Below, piece by piece: positions 18,862 through 20,992 of a stretch of 20,992 nucleotides of DNA. Each line of letters opens with the position of its first letter. Positions within the stretch are counted from its first letter, which is position 1. The stretch covers positions 1 through 20,992 of the forward strand of contig JAGQLF010000011.1 of NCBI GenBank assembly GCA_020429545.1. Reading direction: 5' to 3'. Below the pieces are notes generated by a model. The model saw only the letters and a list, made by a program, of their open reading frames with translations. It was not told where the DNA came from and ran no database searches. A program made the position numbers and the translations under genes. Source of the stretch: Candidatus Dojkabacteria bacterium. GTDB taxonomy: Bacteria; Patescibacteriota; Dojkabacteria; J137.

Positions 18862-19413
18862 TTAATCCCAATTATATAAACTTGGTTTTGTTCTTATTGT
18901 ATTAATTTCCCTTTTTATATCTAGATAAATAACCAAAGTTAATATTGCCGATACAACTAGGGCAAAAGCTGAAGCAAAAATGTATTCTTTATTAATTATC
19001 CAATTTAGGAGAATTATAAAAGTCATTATCCATAGGAAAACCAATGCAACTACGGCTGAATAGTAGATTTCATAAGAGCTTTTAATTAATCCCAACATGT
19101 TTTTTTCAACCAATTTTGCTGATAAGGTTGGTTTTATATGGGAATCATGAAAATACAAAGCTTTGACAACTGCAACTAAAACAACAAGTGCAACTGCAAC
19201 ATATGCTATTAAATCTGAAAAAACAGTAATTTTTATTAAATCTTCTTTTGGGACTATTCCATCAATAGAAAGTATTGAATTTGCGTATTCAGTAAAATTA
19301 AGATTATATCCAAGGAGCCTACTAATAAAAGAAATTCCACCAAACTTACCAACCAACATTAACAACGCTGGTATTACAGCATAATCAACTAATTTTACAA
19401 AGGATTTGGACAC
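18862..19413 (-). CDS. Hypothetical membrane protein with about four helices
   Basis: A 183-aa protein that I do not recognise. Hydrophobic stretches at about 10-28, 66-87, 115-138 and 145-164 predict four membrane helices, with an outside loop (29-65) containing NFTEYANSILSIDGIVP and a cytoplasmic loop (about 88-114) containing HDSHIKPTLSAKLVEKN. The C-terminal tail is charged (DIKREINTIRTKPSLYNWD). It has no Cys or known catalytic motif. It is transcribed toward the repeat-rich gap, downstream of rpsT with a 66-bp spacing, so it might share the rpsT transcript. Confidence 0.7.
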   Translation of the reverse strand: MSKSFVKLVDYAVIPALLMLVGKFGGISFISRLLGYNLNFTEYANSILSIDGIVPKEDLIKITVFSDLIAYVAVALVVLVAVVKALYFHDSHIKPTLSAKLVEKNMLGLIKSSYEIYYSAVVALVFLWIMTFIILLNWIINKEYIFASAFALVVSAILTLVIYLDIKREINTIRTKPSLYNWD

Positions 19414-19479
19414 TTTAGGCGTTTAATAACATTTCAAACATTATATAGTATTTGTTTTCTCGTGTTTGTTAGAAAATAC

Positions 19480-19740
19480 TTAAAGTGATTTGATTTGAGA
19501 AGCAAGTCTTGATTTGTATCTTGCTGCAGTATTTTTGCCAATAATTTTCATTTTTGCAGCCTTATCAATCTCTTTATATGCTTTTGGTAGAAGTTTTTCA
19601 GCAGCTTTTTTATCTTTGCTACTAATAGCTACCTTAACTGCTTTTCTTGCTGCAGTCATTTCTCTTCTTTTTCTTAGATTAATAACAGCTCTTCTTGCTG
19701 CAACTCTAATTGCTTTTTTTGCTGAAGATGTATTTGCCAT
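19480..19740 (-). CDS. rpsT: Ribosomal protein bS20
   Basis: Primary 16S rRNA-binding protein of the small subunit, 86 aa, the normal length. It is highly basic and helical: MANTSSAKKAIRVAARRAVI at the start, an Ala/Lys-rich centre (KAVKVAISSKDKKAAEK) and the conserved end IGKNTAARYKSRLASQIKSL. The start is not preceded by a Shine-Dalgarno site. A small hairpin (19760-19777) lies about 20 nt upstream in the leader. It is divergent from the TatD-family gene and upstream of a membrane-protein gene on the same strand. Confidence 0.96.
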   Translation of the reverse strand: MANTSSAKKAIRVAARRAVINLRKRREMTAARKAVKVAISSKDKKAAEKLLPKAYKEIDKAAKMKIIGKNTAARYKSRLASQIKSL

Positions 19741-19759
19741 AATTAGGTTTTAGGTTATA

Positions 19760-19777
19760 GGTGTTAAACAAAACACC
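19760..19777 (-). promoter_or_regulatory. Hairpin in the rpsT leader
   Basis: GGTGTT (19760-19765) and AACACC (19772-19777) form a 6-bp stem with a 6-nt loop, 19 nt before the rpsT ATG. It could take part in control of rpsT expression or be incidental. Confidence 0.3.
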
Positions 19778-19903
19778 ATATAAACTACTCTTAACTTAAT
19801 ATATTAACTCATTACTAGTAGCTAACTGCTAATAGCTGTAGTGATTTTACCAGAATAATCACATAATTGAAAGATCTACAGGGCATAATTAAAAAAAGTA
19901 AGT

Positions 19904-19909
19904 TAAAAT
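19904..19909 (+). promoter_or_regulatory. Possible -10 box of the tatD gene
   Basis: TAAAAT ends 8 nt before the ATG at 19918. It supports that ATG over the in-frame ATG at 19867, because the longer frame would run through the promoter. No clear -35 is seen. Confidence 0.4.
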
Positions 19910-19917
19910 ATACACGT

Positions 19918-20733
19918 ATGATTATTAATAAAAACATTTTGATTGATTCGCATAGCCATATCAACTTTGAAGGATATGATGAATCAATTGAGCAAATTGT
20001 TAACAATGCTATAAAAAACGGTGTTGAAGAGCTTTGGGATATTGGAACTAATCTTGAATCATCTAAAAAATCCATATCAATCTCAAAAAAATACCCTCAA
20101 ATTAAATCTTTTGTAGGAATTGATCCTGAAGTATTTGTTCCAGGGTCAGATTTCTTTCTAGGATTTGATAAAAACGATACTTGGATAGAGCTGATGTTTA
20201 ATGAATTAAGTAATTTAATTGAAGAAAACAAAGATTATGTTGTAGGAATTGGCGAATCTGGCCTAGATCACTACTGGTTTAGAGACAAATCTAAAGAAGA
20301 ACAAGAAAAATCCGCCAATCTACAAGAAAAACTATTTAGAATGCATTTAGAGCTAGCAAACAAGTACAACTTACCTTTAAGTATTCACTCTAGAGAAGCA
20401 GAAGAACTCTGTTTAGAAATAGTAAAAAAATATGAGGTAGCTGGAATTTTCCATTCGTTTACAGGTAATTACCAGACAGCAAAGGGAATTTTAGATGCAG
20501 GCTGGGGACTTGGAGTGAACGGAATTGTAACTTTTAAAAATGCATTTGAACTTAGAGAAGTTTACAAAAAACTTCTAAATGGTAAGAAGTTGGGACAACC
20601 TATAGATTTTTACAATTCAGGTATTTTTTTTGAAACTGATAGTCCTTTTTTATCTCCTGAGAGAAGGCGAGGAGAGCAGAACGAACCTGCAAATGTTAAA
20701 TTAATTTATGATCATTTTGTGGGAATATTATAA
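19918..20733 (+). CDS. tatD: TatD-family metal-dependent DNase
   Basis: A 271-aa TIM-barrel hydrolase of the family that includes TatD and YcfH, 3'-5' DNA exonucleases that may also act as D-aminoacyl-tRNA deacylases or in repair. Metal ligands are all present: H12 and H14 (DSHSH), E113 (GIGESGLDHYW), H157 (LSIHSRE), H179 (IFHSFTG) and D241 (ETDSPFLSP). The usual GEIGLD reads GESGLD. A longer frame from 19867 adds 17 basic residues outside the family's normal start (which begins right before DSHSH), so I chose 19918. It ends 12 bp from the stop of the convergent gene at the right edge. Confidence 0.92.
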   Translation: MIINKNILIDSHSHINFEGYDESIEQIVNNAIKNGVEELWDIGTNLESSKKSISISKKYPQIKSFVGIDPEVFVPGSDFFLGFDKNDTWIELMFNELSNLIEENKDYVVGIGESGLDHYWFRDKSKEEQEKSANLQEKLFRMHLELANKYNLPLSIHSREAEELCLEIVKKYEVAGIFHSFTGNYQTAKGILDAGWGLGVNGIVTFKNAFELREVYKKLLNGKKLGQPIDFYNSGIFFETDSPFLSPERRRGEQNEPANVKLIYDHFVGIL

Positions 20734-20745
20734 ATGAATCTAATT

Positions 20746-20992
20746 TCATGGTTCCCTATAATCACTTTGTGGTGTGCTATAAAGAATATCTCCATCCTCT
20801 GTTTCATCAATAATAGTAATTGTATTCTCTTTGTTTGCAGCTATATCCAAATATCTTCTTACTTGTCTGTTTTTAAGTCCAAGTTCTTTACATATATTTG
20901 TGAGCTCAGATTGAAGTAGTGGCCTGTTTGCTATGTTAATTGAACTTGGTAATATTTGACTTCCCTCTATATTTAAGACTTTAATTTCGCTA
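20746..20992 (-). CDS. 3' part of an unknown protein with a possible HTH
   Basis: An open frame on the minus strand enters from the right edge and ends with TGA at 20746-20748, giving 81 codons of C-terminus. It contains SELTNICKELGLKNRQVRRY, whose spacing (helix, GL turn, helix with basic residues) resembles a helix-turn-helix, followed by an acidic segment (ITIIDETEDGDILY). Codon use matches the other genes here and the frame is free of stops. The protein cannot be named without its N-terminus. Confidence 0.6.
   Translation of the reverse strand, partial: SEIKVLNIEGSQILPSSINIANRPLLQSELTNICKELGLKNRQVRRYLDIAANKENTITIIDETEDGDILYSTPQSDYREP

Noticed and set aside
19867..19917. Upstream in-frame ATG for the TatD-family gene
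   Set aside because: The added 17 residues lie before the normal family start and would cover the likely -10 box at 19904-19909.
20734..20919. 61-aa plus-strand frame after tatD
   Set aside because: It overlaps the better minus-strand frame, which has a normal codon pattern and a possible helix-turn-helix.
1..20992. Recoded UGA (as in Gracilibacteria or Absconditabacteria)
   Set aside because: All conserved genes read through with the standard code, and UGA is used as a stop at 4781-4783 and 20746-20748.
1..20992. tRNA, rRNA, CRISPR, transposase or prophage
   Set aside because: I looked for T-loop-like GTTCGAATC signals, regular spaced repeats and transposase or phage motifs and found none.

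Overview
The window is AT-rich, densely packed DNA, read with the standard code (UGA acts as a stop, e.g. at 4781-4783 and 20746-20748). Short proteins, a minimal IF2, an almost complete lack of Shine-Dalgarno sites, several promoters whose -10 box lies only 5-9 nt before the ATG (leaderless mRNAs), and archaeal-like families (an archaeal/eukaryotic-type TyrRS, a DUF371 protein) suggest a Candidate Phyla Radiation (Patescibacteria)-like bacterium. I cannot assign the class from sequence alone. I see no rRNA, tRNA, CRISPR array, transposase or phage gene, and no stretch over 300 bases lacks a gene.

Layout: (a) 1-2352: three tandem hairpins, infB with a terminator, a hypothetical gene, and a possible 36-aa gene ending in a hairpin. 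(b) 2434-6052: a methyltransferase-like protein running into a minus-strand redox operon csoR-trxA-trxB, whose sigma70 promoter is filled by a perfect CsoR/CstR-type operator; an MFS transporter lies upstream. (c) 6172-9326: two surface-facing proteins, a membrane-anchored protein with a VWC/pacifastin-like Cys module and an ECF sigma factor fused to membrane segments and an extracytoplasmic sensor-like region. (d) 9359-14865, minus strand: a TsaC-TsaE fusion for t6A synthesis; an export-redox operon (RskA-like/thioredoxin membrane protein, CcdA, a half-size MFS protein, a small anchored protein); and TyrRS with an N-terminal tRNA-binding domain. (e) 14958-16188: two small unknown genes and a NUDIX hydrolase. 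(f) 16220-17852: tyrA preceded by a complete transcription attenuator with a Tyr-rich 14-residue leader peptide, divergent from an NpmA/KamB-like 16S rRNA A1408 methyltransferase. (g) 17852-20992: a cluster of five hairpins, a small membrane protein coupled to a DUF371 protein, palindromic repeats, a membrane protein, rpsT, a TatD-family nuclease and a truncated gene at the right edge.

The most notable items are the ribosome-mediated tyrosine attenuator (17052-17149), the aminoglycoside-resistance-type methyltransferase (17205-17852), the membrane-embedded sigma factor (7500-9326), the CsoR-thioredoxin circuit with a leaderless promoter (4149-4784), and a small palindromic element inserted in frame in both tyrS and tyrA.
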